In this document: one piece after another, positions 10,988-22,000 of the stretch | Layout: each line of letters starts with the position of its first letter | Position numbering within the stretch: position 1 is the first letter of the stretch | Source: Edaphochlamys debaryana | Taxonomy: Eukaryota > Chlorophyta > Chlorophyceae > Chlamydomonadales | Direction of reading: 5' to 3' | Assembly: GCA_016858145.1 (NCBI GenBank) | Contig: JAEHOE010000058.1 | Location: forward strand, 186,001-250,000 | DNA length: 64,000 nucleotides | Notes under the pieces: model-generated | The model's input: only the letters and a program-made list of their open reading frames with translations | The model's database searches: none | What the model was told of the DNA's origin: nothing | Made by a program: the position numbers and the translations under genes

Positions 10988-13440
10988 CCGATAGGTCGGC
11001 GGCGCGGGCGCGGGGCGGGCAGAGGAGAGTGGATTGATGTGGCGTAGAGGATTGTGGCAGCAGCAGCAGCGGTGCTGGGAGTGTTTAGCAGGGCGGTGTA
11101 GAGACAGGAGGGACTGCGGTGCGCGCCGATGGTGGGCTCGAGGAGAGCATACCTGTATTTCGTGTGGATGGCGGCTGCGAAGGTGGGCGGTATTGTGACC
11201 CGCCCCCTGCCCGCCCGGCGCGCGGCGCCCGCTGCGGCCCCACCCGTGCGGGCTCGGGGGCGCCGCAGCGGTGTGAGAGGCGGTGTGACGGAGAGGAGGC
11301 TGTTCCGTGTTTTTGCCATCGTGTGCTCGCCTCTGACGGAGGTTTTGCCCTTGGTTGGCGGGCGCGGAGGATTGGGAGGCTTGTGTCGTTCAGTGTTGCT
11401 TGTAGAGTGGGCCCTCGCCGCCTCAAGACATGCGTTTCGCGTTTACGACTTTTTCCCTCCCGCAGTGTGTATCGAGAATATCGCGCGTTTTAGAGTCGAG
11501 GCGTATCCCGCGTATCCAGGGTTGAGCGTCGGGGGCCGGGCTAGGCCGAGCCGGTCCTGGTTGTCAGGGCTCCTGGCACTCCCGGCCCTCTGTTTTGTAC
11601 CCGCATAGTGCGGTTCATTGAGCGGATGGTAGATTTGGGTGGCTCGAGCCATCACTTCATTGCTCCCCGTCTTCGGTGTTTTGGGCCTGTGCGTCGCATT
11701 ACTGATCCCGCACGCGTTCTCCCCTCGGGATGCGGAGCGGCGCAGTGCTGCTCCGCGCTCGCACCCGCGCAGCAGGGGCCGGCGTGGAAGGCGCGCGCGG
11801 TCAGCCCTCCCGCGGCCCATATTGGCCCTCCGCGTCGGCGCCGCCGGACGGCGCGCCCGCCGCCTCGTTGCTCGCGGTGTATCGGTGCCATTGTGGTGCC
11901 AGTCGCATGCCAGGCCCCGACGACTGTGGTTTTGGCTTGAAAGTCTCCCAACGAACTAGTCCTCTGCGTGGTTGCACAGTCCTGATCTTGATAGGAGAGA
12001 CGTCGTAGCGCTGAAGATGAGTGTGCGGGATGAGGGTGTTTGGCTTTGCTTTGGTGTGTTGCGGCGGGTGCGGTGCGGCGGCCTTTGTGGGTAACAGGGG
12101 CGGGTCGTGAGTGAATGCGTTGGTTGCTGCTCACGCCACGTGGGACCGCGAATGAGTTGTCAGCATGGCGGGTACCGCTGTGCAGAACGATGGGCGGGGG
12201 ACTAAAGAACCGGTACCGTAGTGTTGGAATGCGGGAGGCGAGGCCGGGCACGGGTGGGCTCCGCTGTTTCGTGAGAGTTGTCTGGGTTAGGTACGCCTGC
12301 GTGTGCCTGTGAGATAAAGAGATTTCTTTGAAGAGCATTGTTGGGGTTCCCCGTTGGGGCGGTTTACGGGGGCAGCTAGTGCTTGGCGGTGCTGCGTTGC
12401 ATCGACGTCGGGTGGGGCGGCGCTGAAGCCTCACCTGCCTCGTTCGGTGCACCATCGCCTGCCAGCTGCCGCCTGGGTACAGACTGTATGGGGGCCCCTG
12501 AAGCAGTTGTGGGCTTTGTCGAGGCACCGACGCGGCCCCGTCACGCCCGGGTGCCCTGCGGCTGCGTTTGGCAGCCGCAGGCCGGGCTTGCAATGGGGCC
12601 GCGTGCGGGCCGCAGTGGCGTGAGAGAACCTCCGGGGTGATACGTGTGTCCGCGAAGGAAGGCGAGAGGGTCTGCCCCGCGAAGGGCTGCCCCGGCGCAG
12701 CGTCCGGGCAGCAGCCGCGTGCTCGCGTGCGCGGCTATTCTTTCCGAGGAGTGGGAGGCGTTGTACCAATCGCCCAGCGTAACCCAGGACCGCTCAATTG
12801 AGGCGGGCTGTGGCTTTAGAGCTCTAGTGTAGGGGCATCCTTGTTTGGCTTGTTTGGCTCTTCGTAACATGATTTTTTGTGTGGTGGCACGGCCATTTGA
12901 TTTCGGGGTAGCTGGCAGGGGGGGTGCTTTGAGGTGAGGAACGCGGCGCGCGTGATCCTGGCGGGCGTGTAACGCTCGCACTAAATTGCGGCCGCTGTGA
13001 CGTGCCCTATGAGCCTACCCACTCCAGCTTGATCGACCCTGGAGGCTAGGGATGGAGGCACACGGCAACGAGCGTGGGAAGCCCGGCGCCTCACGTGCTT
13101 ATCGTGCTCAGCGGACCCGGGACCGCCTGGAGCCGAAGGAGGAGCCAGCACCTCCCGTCCTGTCCCATTATAGGCGGGGCGGGAGGGCGGCCGGGCGCAT
13201 GAACTCAGTCGCAAGGTGCGTGCGCGACTGGTCGGGGGCCCGCCGCTGATTCAGTCAGCGGCGCTGGCGGCTTTGGCGTACACGATTGCCTGTTTGCCTC
13301 ATCCCACAAGTGCTGGGAAGCACACGAGAGCGGATGGCGGTGGCGGACTGGCGGAGAGTGAGTGAGTGAGTTACACCAGTGCCCAAACGTGCTTGACCTC
13401 GGCACAGCCCGCGGGCTCACGCCCTCACGAAAGCACCCTC
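10988..13440 (+). other. Likely long 3' UTR of the Mei2-like gene, then intergenic
   Basis: About 2 kb without a convincing coding frame follow the stop codon. The first good plus-strand TGTAA in context is at 12968-12972 (GGGCGTGTAACGCTCGCAC). If it is used, the 3' UTR is about 2 kb long. Transcript data would decide. Confidence 0.4.
12968..12972 (+). terminator. Candidate TGTAA polyadenylation signal (Mei2-like gene)
   Basis: TGTAA is the established chlorophyte polyadenylation signal, usually 10-20 nt before cleavage. This copy lies on the coding strand downstream of the Mei2-like stop, with a short C/G-rich stretch after it. Confidence 0.4.
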
Positions 13441-13456
13441 ACAAACCAAGCTCAGG

Positions 13457-13519
13457 TCAGAACCCGTACCGCATCCAGCCGCCGCCTTCCAGGAACTCAA
13501 TGTCAGCCCCGTTGCACCA
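13457..13519 (-). CDS. Candidate terminal exon of an unrecognised gene (tail ...GADIEFLEGGGWMRYGF)
   Basis: On the minus strand this frame reads WCNGADIEFLEGGGWMRYGF and then TGA. A second locus at 41097-41159 (+) reads CCKGADIRFFEGEGWMKYGF and then TGA. The two are homologous and stop at the same residue. Both have a TGTAA signal downstream (here 13375-13371, 82 nt after the stop). This implies the authentic C-terminus of an expressed protein family that I do not recognise. Several AG acceptors lie 5' (about 13520-13545) and I could not choose one or find upstream exons. It could also be a retrocopy of a gene elsewhere. Confidence 0.4.
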   Translation of the reverse strand, partial: WCNGADIEFLEGGGWMRYGF

Positions 13520-13970
13520 GCGGGCTGGCGAGCTGCAGAGCTGTTCAGTCCAGGCGCGGAGGTGCAGGGGTTAGGGGCCAGCCCAGGGCCAGCCGGGGAA
13601 GGGGGTTCGTGCCCACCCCTATTAGTGCCAAACGAGCAGTCTGCCCGACAACGGAGTTGTTCTGCCAGGAGACACGTTCTATCAACTAGAGCTGTTCTTA
13701 CAGACGCACCAGTCAGTAGCACGACAAGAGCGACGAGGCGTTCACCCAAAGTTCAACCCTGACAGCTCTGGACAGGCGCGACCTCCATTCCAAGCAAGCG
13801 TACCAGCACACAGTAACTATACTTGCTAAGGTACTAGAAAGGATACAGCGGGAGGCAGCATAGAAGCTGACCTCAGGTGCGCGCTGTTGTCGCTCAATGC
13901 CTGTTGCGCGCTCTCGCGCGGATAGCCTCCACAAGTGCTTCAATTATCGCTCGCGACGTTGGTTAAGACT

Positions 13971-15341
13971 ATGATAAACTCTGAGCAAGGCAGGCAGCTG
14001 ACCGAAGTCTTGCCGACCATCCACATCGCCCCTCGCCCGCAGGTCCACGCAGGGCCGCTGCCATGCGACTTCAACGCTTCTGAGAGGCACGGCTGCACCT
14101 GAAAATGTGAGGACGCGACGACGGTTTGCGGATCCGCAGGGGGGTTGCGCACTGGCGGTGTGCTCCGGCTCGTGCACCGTCGTTACTCCCGTGCTGAATG
14201 GCCCTCGCCCCCGCCGAATGATGCAGGCTGGACCTCGAATTTTCCGGGGCACTCTTCCTGGGCAGCCCGCCGCCCAGCAGACCGACCCCTGTGAGGATTG
14301 CCGGCCCACCAGAGGCGAATCCGGGAGCAGAAGCAGGGGCGGGGGCGGAGGCGGGAGCCGCGGCAGGAACGCCTTCCGCAGCGGTCCCCACGGCTCCCGA
14401 GCCTCGCACCCCGACCGCCAGCAGCCCGCCCGAGACGCGGCAAAGCCTCTTTCACCTAGCCACGGTCAGCCCGCTTCGCACAACAGCGGACACGAGGAGC
14501 ACCGGCTCAAGCGACGCCAGCACGCCCGTGGGCAGTGCGGTCTCGACGCTCCTGCGCTGGTTTGGCAATGACACGGCCACCGACTCCAGCCGCGCCGGGA
14601 GCAGCACCAGCTACGGCTCGCACGGCCAAGCCCTCTCGAGCACCTGCGGGACCGGCAGCGCCTCCACTAACGGCGGCGGCAGCGCGGCGGAGCTGGCGGT
14701 GCTGAGAGCGACGGCGGCGGCACAGGTGCACAAGAGCCACAGCCCGGGCGGCAGGGGCTGGCGGCCCATGTCCCCCGCGTCAGTGCTGCGCATGCGCCTG
14801 GCGGCTGCGATGCGGCTGATCGGTAGGCGCCGGGCGGAGGCTCGGGGGGGAAGAGGGCGTCCCGACTCATCGGGCGATTGCAGGTGTCTAAGGAAAGGCT
14901 GGACCCCAGGTGGACCTTCACGGGTGCGCAGAGTGCGGTCCACGCCCCCCTATCCCTTTTTACTTCCCGCTTTGCTCGCCCGCTGCCGCAGAGGAGCGAG
15001 ACGCGGAGCTGAGGCAGCTGCGCTCCGACATGGCCGACATGCGGGAGGCGTACCGCCGGGCGCTGGAGCACGTGGCGGAGGGAACCACGGGGGCTCAGGC
15101 CGGCGAGCGGAGCCAGCAGGGGCAGCCGCCAGGAGCTGCAAAGTCAGCAGCAGAGGGGGCCGGGGACCCGAAGAGCTGGGGCCTGGGTTGTGTCCAAGAG
15201 AAAGCGGCGGAGCAGGAGCCGCTGCTGCAGAGGGAGGGTGCAGAGAGTGGGCACGCGACGGCCTGGGAGCTGGGCGTGGAGCTGGTGGCCGCCGAGGGTA
15301 TGGCCTGCGAGGTCATGTTCTTTCGCTCCACCGCTGCGTGA
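13971..15341 (+). CDS. Hypothetical Ser/Ala-rich protein with C-terminal coiled coil; 5' exons uncertain
   Basis: The last two exons are clear. One ends at 14822 in ...RLAAAMRLI and joins in phase 1 to 14992-15341. That exon opens EERDAELRQLRSDMADMREA, a heptad-like charged helix, and ends ...EVMFFRSTAA with a TGA stop. The preceding frame (open from about 14228) is Ser/Thr/Ala/Gly-rich with the short motif VSTLLRWFGND. A plausible first exon is ATG 13971-14042 (MINSEQGRQLTEVLPTIHIA) followed by a GT donor. The phase does not connect it cleanly to the 14.3-kb frame, so at least one exon junction is unresolved. No family recognised. A plus-strand TGTAA at 16548-16552 could end the transcript. 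Confidence 0.5.
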
Positions 15342-16762
15342 GCGCTGCTGTGGGGAGTCCAGCGCAGCTTCATGGTGGTTCAAGCTCGCTGCGTGCGGCG
15401 GTGCGGGGAGCTTAGGCCGGAGCCGTCGTGCGACGGCGGTGCCCATGGTCGGAGGTGCGTGTGCGGTTGTGATGGCTGGGCGCTGACGAAGCTGATGTGT
15501 TGCACATCGCCGGGGGTGAAGGGCAAACACTCATGGGCGTGTGGCATGTCATACCTACGGCAAGTTGGGGAAGAGACGCAAAGGTTCACCGGGGCGCAGA
15601 GAGGGCTGGTGAGGGCCTGGGTGATGATGGGAGTACGGCAGAGCTGCAACTGCGAGCGTCCTTTGGATAGCTTGGGCCGGTATTTCCGCTGGGCGCGTGG
15701 CATTCTTCTACCCTGCTTCTACAGCACCTAGCCGGATGCTCAAGGACACCTTGAGGCGTTACACACTTACAACCGTGCAGTTAGGCCAGTGTCCTCAGCC
15801 CCCAGACAGGCCCCCACGGGGCTCGGCCCTTTTCCTGCCTTCGGGCAGCCACCCTTGTCAAACCTTGCGAGAACAGCCACGGGCTCCTTACGGATGGCCG
15901 GTAGCGCGCCAAGTTGGCAGCTGCCGGTCTCGCCGCCAGCACCGGCGGTGACCCCTCTCCATGAATGGAGCCGTCCCAGGCCCCCAGCCTTCAAAGGCAA
16001 CTAACACACCAAACTCAGCGCACGCTCGGCGCTTTCCGCAAGCAGCCCTGCAGTCAACGACACCAGCACGACCGTGGACCGTCCTCGCGCTGCGTGGCGG
16101 CTTGGCGCCGGTCCACAGCCTGCGGCACAGGCAACCTACTTCACCCAATTGAGGCGCTACGCACACCTGGGCCTCCCATCAATGAATCCCCACAGATCTG
16201 AAGATATAGTGGCCTCCGAGCGGAGGCCAGCCAGCCGAAGAGCCAGGCCCGCAGGCGGGAATCGGAGTGCCCCAAACTCACTCTCCTCCCAAACGTCCGT
16301 CAACCGTCCTCCATCCAGGCAAAACACAAGCTGGACCAGGGCCTGCAGATGGTGATAGCACCGAAAGAAACAGCTTGCACACGCGCAAGTTGGCACCACA
16401 CTTCAGTCCCTAACCTGGGAGCTAGCGAAGATGTGCTGGTGACGAAGAAGGACTGTACAGATCCACACCCAAGCTCTTGATACGCCACAATGTACACGCA
16501 AGAAGCGCAACCTACTCAGCAGCTCGAGCGAAAGTTCCCCCCAGACATGTAATCAAGGAACTCATCCGTGCCCATTCACACGGGCAGCAACCGTTTCACA
16601 CGGCCTCACGTCGCACAGTACCCCGCCCCCGGCCAGTTGCCGAGGGCTCGGGGTGACCGAGCGCCCAGCCTATACGCTACGCGCCCATCCAGAGTCATAG
16701 CACTACCGCTCCTGTCGGAGCTTTCTTCAGCGCAGCACACGTGCCCCAGGCGCTGCGGCCCC
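15342..16762. other. Convergent intergenic region, 3' UTRs
   Basis: It lies between the 3' end of the coiled-coil gene (+) and the 3' end of the next gene (-). Minus-strand TGTAA copies (15763-15759, 15771-15767) and a plus-strand TGTAA (16548-16552) suggest overlapping convergent 3' UTRs. No coding frame is supported. Confidence 0.35.
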
Positions 16763-17457
16763 TCACTGCGCCATCACGCAGTACTCATACACGTCCGCCT
16801 CCTCGCGTCGCCACACCGGCCGCGCTTGCGCGGTCTCACGCTCCGGCGTCGTTGCTTTCGCCGCGCTGGGCAGCAGCGGTGCGGCCGTCTCCACGCCGTC
16901 CTCCGAGGGCTCGCCCCACACCCAGCACCCAACGCGCCCCTTGCCCTTCGCCTGGGCTCCCGGAGCCGTCGGCCGCACGGAAACCACCACCCGCCCATCC
17001 ACGGGCCCAGTGCGTGCCGCAGAGGAGGCCGGCTTGCCTGCGGGCAGCACGCCAGGCAGTAGGATGCGATCCGTCAGCTTCGGGCGGGGGGTACCAGGGT
17101 TTGGGCCTGAAGACTTCGGGACCACTTGCGCACAGGACGCCCGTCGCAGCAGGCATTCAAGGACACACCTGATGGGCAGGTTTCGGGGCTGGATGGGCTC
17201 TCCGCGAGCCGTGCCTCTGCCGCCGCCTCCACCACGATAGCCGAGCCTGCGAAAGGCTCTGCCGCAGCACCAGAACAGCTGACATTTGCTGTCGACGGGT
17301 AGTAGGTTGGGGTTTCGGAGCTGTCACAAGAAGGGCGAGCTCCGGGAACGCAAGCGGGAGCGGCGGGTGGCGACGAGCTTCCAGACCGGCTGCGGGAGAT
17401 GGGGATAACGAGGCCTGCTGCTGCTGGCGCGATGTCGGAGCTCTTGGCTGGTGCCAT
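16763..17457 (-). CDS. Hypothetical protein, Ala/Ser/Pro-rich, exon junction unresolved
   Basis: ATG 17457 opens a frame beginning MAPAKSSDIAPAAAGLVIPI, low in complexity and rich in Ser, Pro and Ala. It reads to about 17150. A second frame from about 17125 to the stop at 16763 ends in a more structured tail: RPVWRREEADVYEYCVMAQ. The two frames connect in phase across a possible 44-nt GT-AG segment (about 17152-17109). That is very short for an alga of this type, so a longer alternative intron or an indel is possible. Family not recognised; the conserved-looking C-terminus is the best handle for a search. Confidence 0.4.
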
Positions 17458-19022
17458 GGCGCTTCGAACAAATGCTGCTGTTCCCAGTATAACAGCGGTG
17501 GTGAGCCTGCATGTGCGAAAAGAGGTTTCTTAGGTGTCAGCGCGCCCGTGCAGGGCAAGGGAAGGCGGGCTGCGGGCGTGCCGGCAACTGGCCGAAGGGA
17601 GGGGGTCACACGGAAACCGTGCCTGCCCGCGTGATCAGTACCCGTTGTGTCCAATGTGAGCAAAGATGCCGCTATCGGGGGGCGATTGCTACGTAGCAAG
17701 GCGGGTCGCGCGGGCCACATGCAGCACAGGTACTCACATGGACAACCGCCGCAGCAGCTGGGACGCGGGACTCCAAGTAAGAGCCCAGCTGCAAGGCACG
17801 TAGATCGGCGAGGAGGCACAGTCAGAGGTACCCTGGCCTGAGGGGCCTGGGAACCGCCATGCAGTCTGACTTCACGGCTCTGTATCTACACGCAGCGGAC
17901 CTTTAGGCTCACCCTTTAGCAGTTGCAACTAACGGTCGATCTCGCGTGTGCGACGCCAGGCGGTGCCGGCCGGCGTTCCGCGGGGGGGTCTCAAGTGTGC
18001 TGCCCAAAGCGCAGCTATCTCGCGCAGCTTCAGCACAACTCGTGTCCCTTTCTGAATGTGCACTTCAACCTGTTACGCTGTGGGATAAGCGTGTTGCGGC
18101 GGCCCTTGCCAGCGGTCTCCACGCAGAATGGCAAGAACCTCGCGTAAACTAGTACTCTACAGGAAAGTGGTGATATTGAGACGTGCTTACGGTCGCAGGG
18201 GGGCCGTCGATGTCTTAACTTGGCACTCGGCGCACGGCGCACATGGGGTTCGGGGTCAGACCTTCGTGCTGACCGCCCCGCAAGCCGGTTTCCACGCAAC
18301 CGGTTTCCAACCTCGCCTCTCCGCAACCACAGCCTACCCACGCTGAGATAGCCATTTTACTGCACTCACCCTACTCACGTTCAGGAAGAGCACCTCCCAC
18401 ACAAAGCCTCAGCGTACCGCGTGCAACACCCCTGCCTGTCGCTCGGCCTCTCCCTCTTTGTTGCGTTGCGCACAGCCTAGTTGCGTTCAGCTGCATCCCC
18501 CTTCATCGTCGTCCGGACTACGCTGCACGGCCCCTGCGAGCACAGAACCCCTCCCTCGGGCCTCCCTCGGTCTCGCTCTGCCTCTGATCTGCTTGCCCAC
18601 TGCCTCAACCGATATTAACCGCAGGTCCTGCAAGACCAGCCCCTCAGGTCTCAGACCTGCAAAGGCGCTGTCACTGAGTGTCCAGGCGTGTCTGTCAATA
18701 CCACACCGTATGTCCATGCCACCCAAGGACCCTGGTTAGACCCCTGTTCACAATGTCAACCCTCAGGAGTGCCCAGGAGGGCCCAGCCCACCAACGGACT
18801 CTGCATGGACCGTTCCTCACCACTCAACCAAAGTGTAACCCAACTCGCATTGAACACCTGGCTTCAGCTCATCAGCTAAGCAGGCCGTGCAAGGATTGAA
18901 CTGAGGCGCTAGCGCTGGCTACCAAAGTACGTCAACACGCTTCAACCGGCAACCGGTGCATCAAGGGCGAAGGCACAACATTCCCCGTCCTCCCAGGGCC
19001 CTAACCGTGGGGAGCCAGCCCC
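17458..19022. other. Intergenic, no gene supported
   Basis: This holds the 5' region of the gene starting at 17457 (-) and the 3' region of the gene ending at 19023 (-). Open frames are short, overlap on both strands and show no family resemblance. Confidence 0.4.
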
Positions 19023-22000
19023 TCAGCCCGTCCCCTGACTGCCCCGCCGTCGCTTGGGCTGGGGCGCGTTGCAGGCCTCCGCGGCGCCCCCCGCTGGGCC
19101 TGCCGCGGCCGCAGTCGGCTGCTGCGGCGGTTTGCTCCCCTGAGGCCCCTGCCGTGCGGACCTCGGCGCCTGCTGACCGGGGTTAGAGGCCTGCTGGGGA
19201 GCCGCCTGCGGCTGGGCAGCTGGAGCGCCGGTGGCAGGCCCCGCCGTGCTGCCGCCGCCAGCCGGCTTAGCGCCGCCTCCCTGCTTGGCGGGCGTCGCGC
19301 CGCCACCCGGCGCCCCACCAGCCGCCGCCGCTCCGCCTCCCCCCGCCGCTGCTGCTCCCCCACCGCCCTGCTTGCCCCCGGATGTACCGCCAGCTGCGCC
19401 CCCGACCCCGCCGCCGCCTCCGCCGCCCTGCTTGCCTCCGCCGCCACCACCGCCCTTCTTGCCCCCAGCGCCTGCTCCTCCGCCTCCGCCGCCCTTCTTG
19501 CCACCCCCGTGCCCGCTCTGCCCGCCTCTCCGATGGTGGTGCTGTTGGTGGGGCCCGCCCCACGCCCCGGGATACGCCTGCCCATCTCCCAAGCCCCCAA
19601 ACATGGGTCCCCCGGGGCCCTGCGGTCCCATGGGGCCGCCGAAGGGCGGGAAGCCGGGCCCGGACATGAAGGGCCCGGGCATGCCGTAGGGACCGAAGGG
19701 CATGGGCGGCACTCCAAACTGGGCCTGCAGCTGCTGCGCCTGCAGCATCAGCATCAGCTGCTCCTGCTGCTGGAGGAGGTCGGCCAGGAGCTGCCGCTCC
19801 AGCTCGTGAGAGTCGCCGGCCTGGGCCTGGGCCTGAGGCTCTGCTTGGGCCTGGAGCTGGGCCTGAGCCTGGGTGTGAGCTTCGGGTTGGGCCTCGGGCT
19901 GCTGTGCCTGGGGCTGTGCCTGGGGTTGAGCTTGAGCCTGGGGCTGAGCCTGGGGCTGGGCTTTGGCCGGGGTGTGGGGCTGGGGCTGAGCTTTGGAGGG
20001 TTGGGGTTCAGCAGCCGGCTGCGCCGCAGTCGAGGCGGTCTCCGCTGCGCCCGAGACCCGGCGCCGCTTGGCCGGACCCGCCTGTGCTGCCGCGCCCTCG
20101 CCAGCCGCCGGCGAGCCAGGTTCTTGAGAGGGCACGGCAGCGCTGCTTACACCGCCACCCTCCGCCGGCACAGCCCGCTTGGCGGCACGACCAGGCGCTT
20201 GCGCTGCGGCCTGATTGGGCTGGGTCGGCCTCAAACCGCCGGGTCCAAGCTCCAACAAGAGTGGGGCCCTGGCTGGGGACGTGGCCGGGGGCTTGTCCGG
20301 CTGGGGTGTCGAGCGCTGGGTGCGGCCATCGCCCTCTGCCGGCGCGGCCCGCTTGGCGGCACGGCCAGGCGCCTCCGGTGAAGTCTCATCTTCCGTGGTG
20401 CGAGGGGATAGGTTGAACACGAGTTTGCTGGCTTTGGTGGGGGACGTGGCCGGGGAGTTGGGCGCCTGGGGAGGCGTGCGCTGGGTGCGGCCGCCCGCAG
20501 CTGCCTTTGAAGCCTGCCCCCCTGGCCCGCCGGAAGGCGGTGCGGCCCCAGCGGCGGCAGCAGGTGCCCTGGGCCGGGGCCCGGGCCGAGCTGCGGGCTT
20601 CGCGGGTGGATTCGCCTGTGCCTTTGCCGCCTGCGCCTTTGACGGCGATCCGACCAAGGCGTATGGGGCCTTGGGTGCCCGCGCCGCCCGTGCCTCCGAC
20701 CCCGCTGGCGCCTCGCCCGCCCTGGGTGCCGGTGCCGCCCCTGCCCCCGATGCCGCTGGCACCTCGCCCTCTTCCGCGGCGTCGCCCTCCGCCCCGGCGT
20801 TGACCTCCGCCGGCACCTCGCCCTCCTCGGCGGCCGGAGCGGCAGCCGGCGGCCTGGCTTTGCCCGCCGCTGGCTTCCCCACTTTGCCTGCCGCCACCGC
20901 ACCAGACGCTTTGGCGGCAGCCGCAGCGCTGGAGGGGTCCCGCGCCGCCGCTCCCGGTGGGTCGAGGCCCTCCCGAGCCGAATCCTTGGCTGGGGGGCTC
21001 AAAGCGGGCGGCGCTACCCTGGCCTTCTTCCTAGGGGCCGCCTGGCCGCCGGTCGGGTCCGCAGGCTTTGGTGCCGCTGCACTGGCTGCGGCCGCGTCAC
21101 CAGCTGCAGCCTGAGGCAGCTCGAGCGGCGCCGCCTCGGCAGCTTGAGCCTTGGCCGCTGCAGCCTCCGCGGCTTTCACCTTGGCCGTCGCCGCTCTGGC
21201 TCGGTCGCCTGCCAGCTTGGACTCCCGCGCTTCCGCTTCCGCTGCCTCCTGGGCTGCCTGCCGGCGCTCCTCGGGCGCCGCCTGAGCCGCTTGCTTGGCC
21301 TCCTCAGCCCGCTTGGTTGCGGCCCGGGCTGCCACCACCAGCTTGATGGCCGCCGCCCGGTCGGGTGTCATGGGCACGCCAGGCCGCTTGGCCGCTGCCT
21401 GGCCCTGGGGCCCCCCCGCCGAGGGCGAGGCAGCTGGTGCGGCCCCTGACGTGACCGCGGTCGCCTGCCCAGCCAGCTCGGTCTGTGGCCTGGACGCGGC
21501 CGCTGCCGCCGTCGTTGTCCCAGGAGCTAAGCCTTCGTCGGCCGCCGCAGCGGCGGTCGCGGCCCGCGCCGGCCCTGACCCTTTCGTGGCTGCTCGTGCC
21601 CCCGGAGCTGCAGCAGCGGACTTGGCAGCGGCCGCTTCTGGCTCCGCCGCCGCCTGCCCTGACGTCCCTGGCTCACCCGTAGCCAGCGTGGCATCTGCCG
21701 AAGGCTCATTCACCGCTGGCGCCGCCGCTGGCGCCGCCGCCTCTGCGGCGCGAGGCTGTGCGGTGCGGGCCAGCAGGCCCCGTGCCACGGCCACGGCCGC
21801 CCCCGAGGACCTCGCGCGAACCACCAGCTGCTGCGAGGGGCTGCCGGGGCCGGCCGCGGCGCCGCTGGCAGTGCGGCCGGGGTCCGGAGAGGGTCGATCA
21901 GGAGCGGCCGCCTCGCCCCCTGGAGAGCCTCCACCTCCAGCGGCTGTACCCGGCCTCGCCGGCGTCCCCTCCTCGCCCCCGCCCGCGCCCTCGCTGGCGT

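Noticed and set aside
11129..12593. Frames of 100-310 codons on both strands downstream of the Mei2-like gene
   Set aside because: Arg/Pro/Ala compositional frames without recognisable motifs, consistent with GC-rich 3' UTR or intergenic DNA.
13417..13749. 110-codon minus-strand frame overlapping the candidate terminal exon
   Set aside because: A different frame from the one conserved between the 13.5-kb and 41.1-kb loci; it shows no homology between the two.
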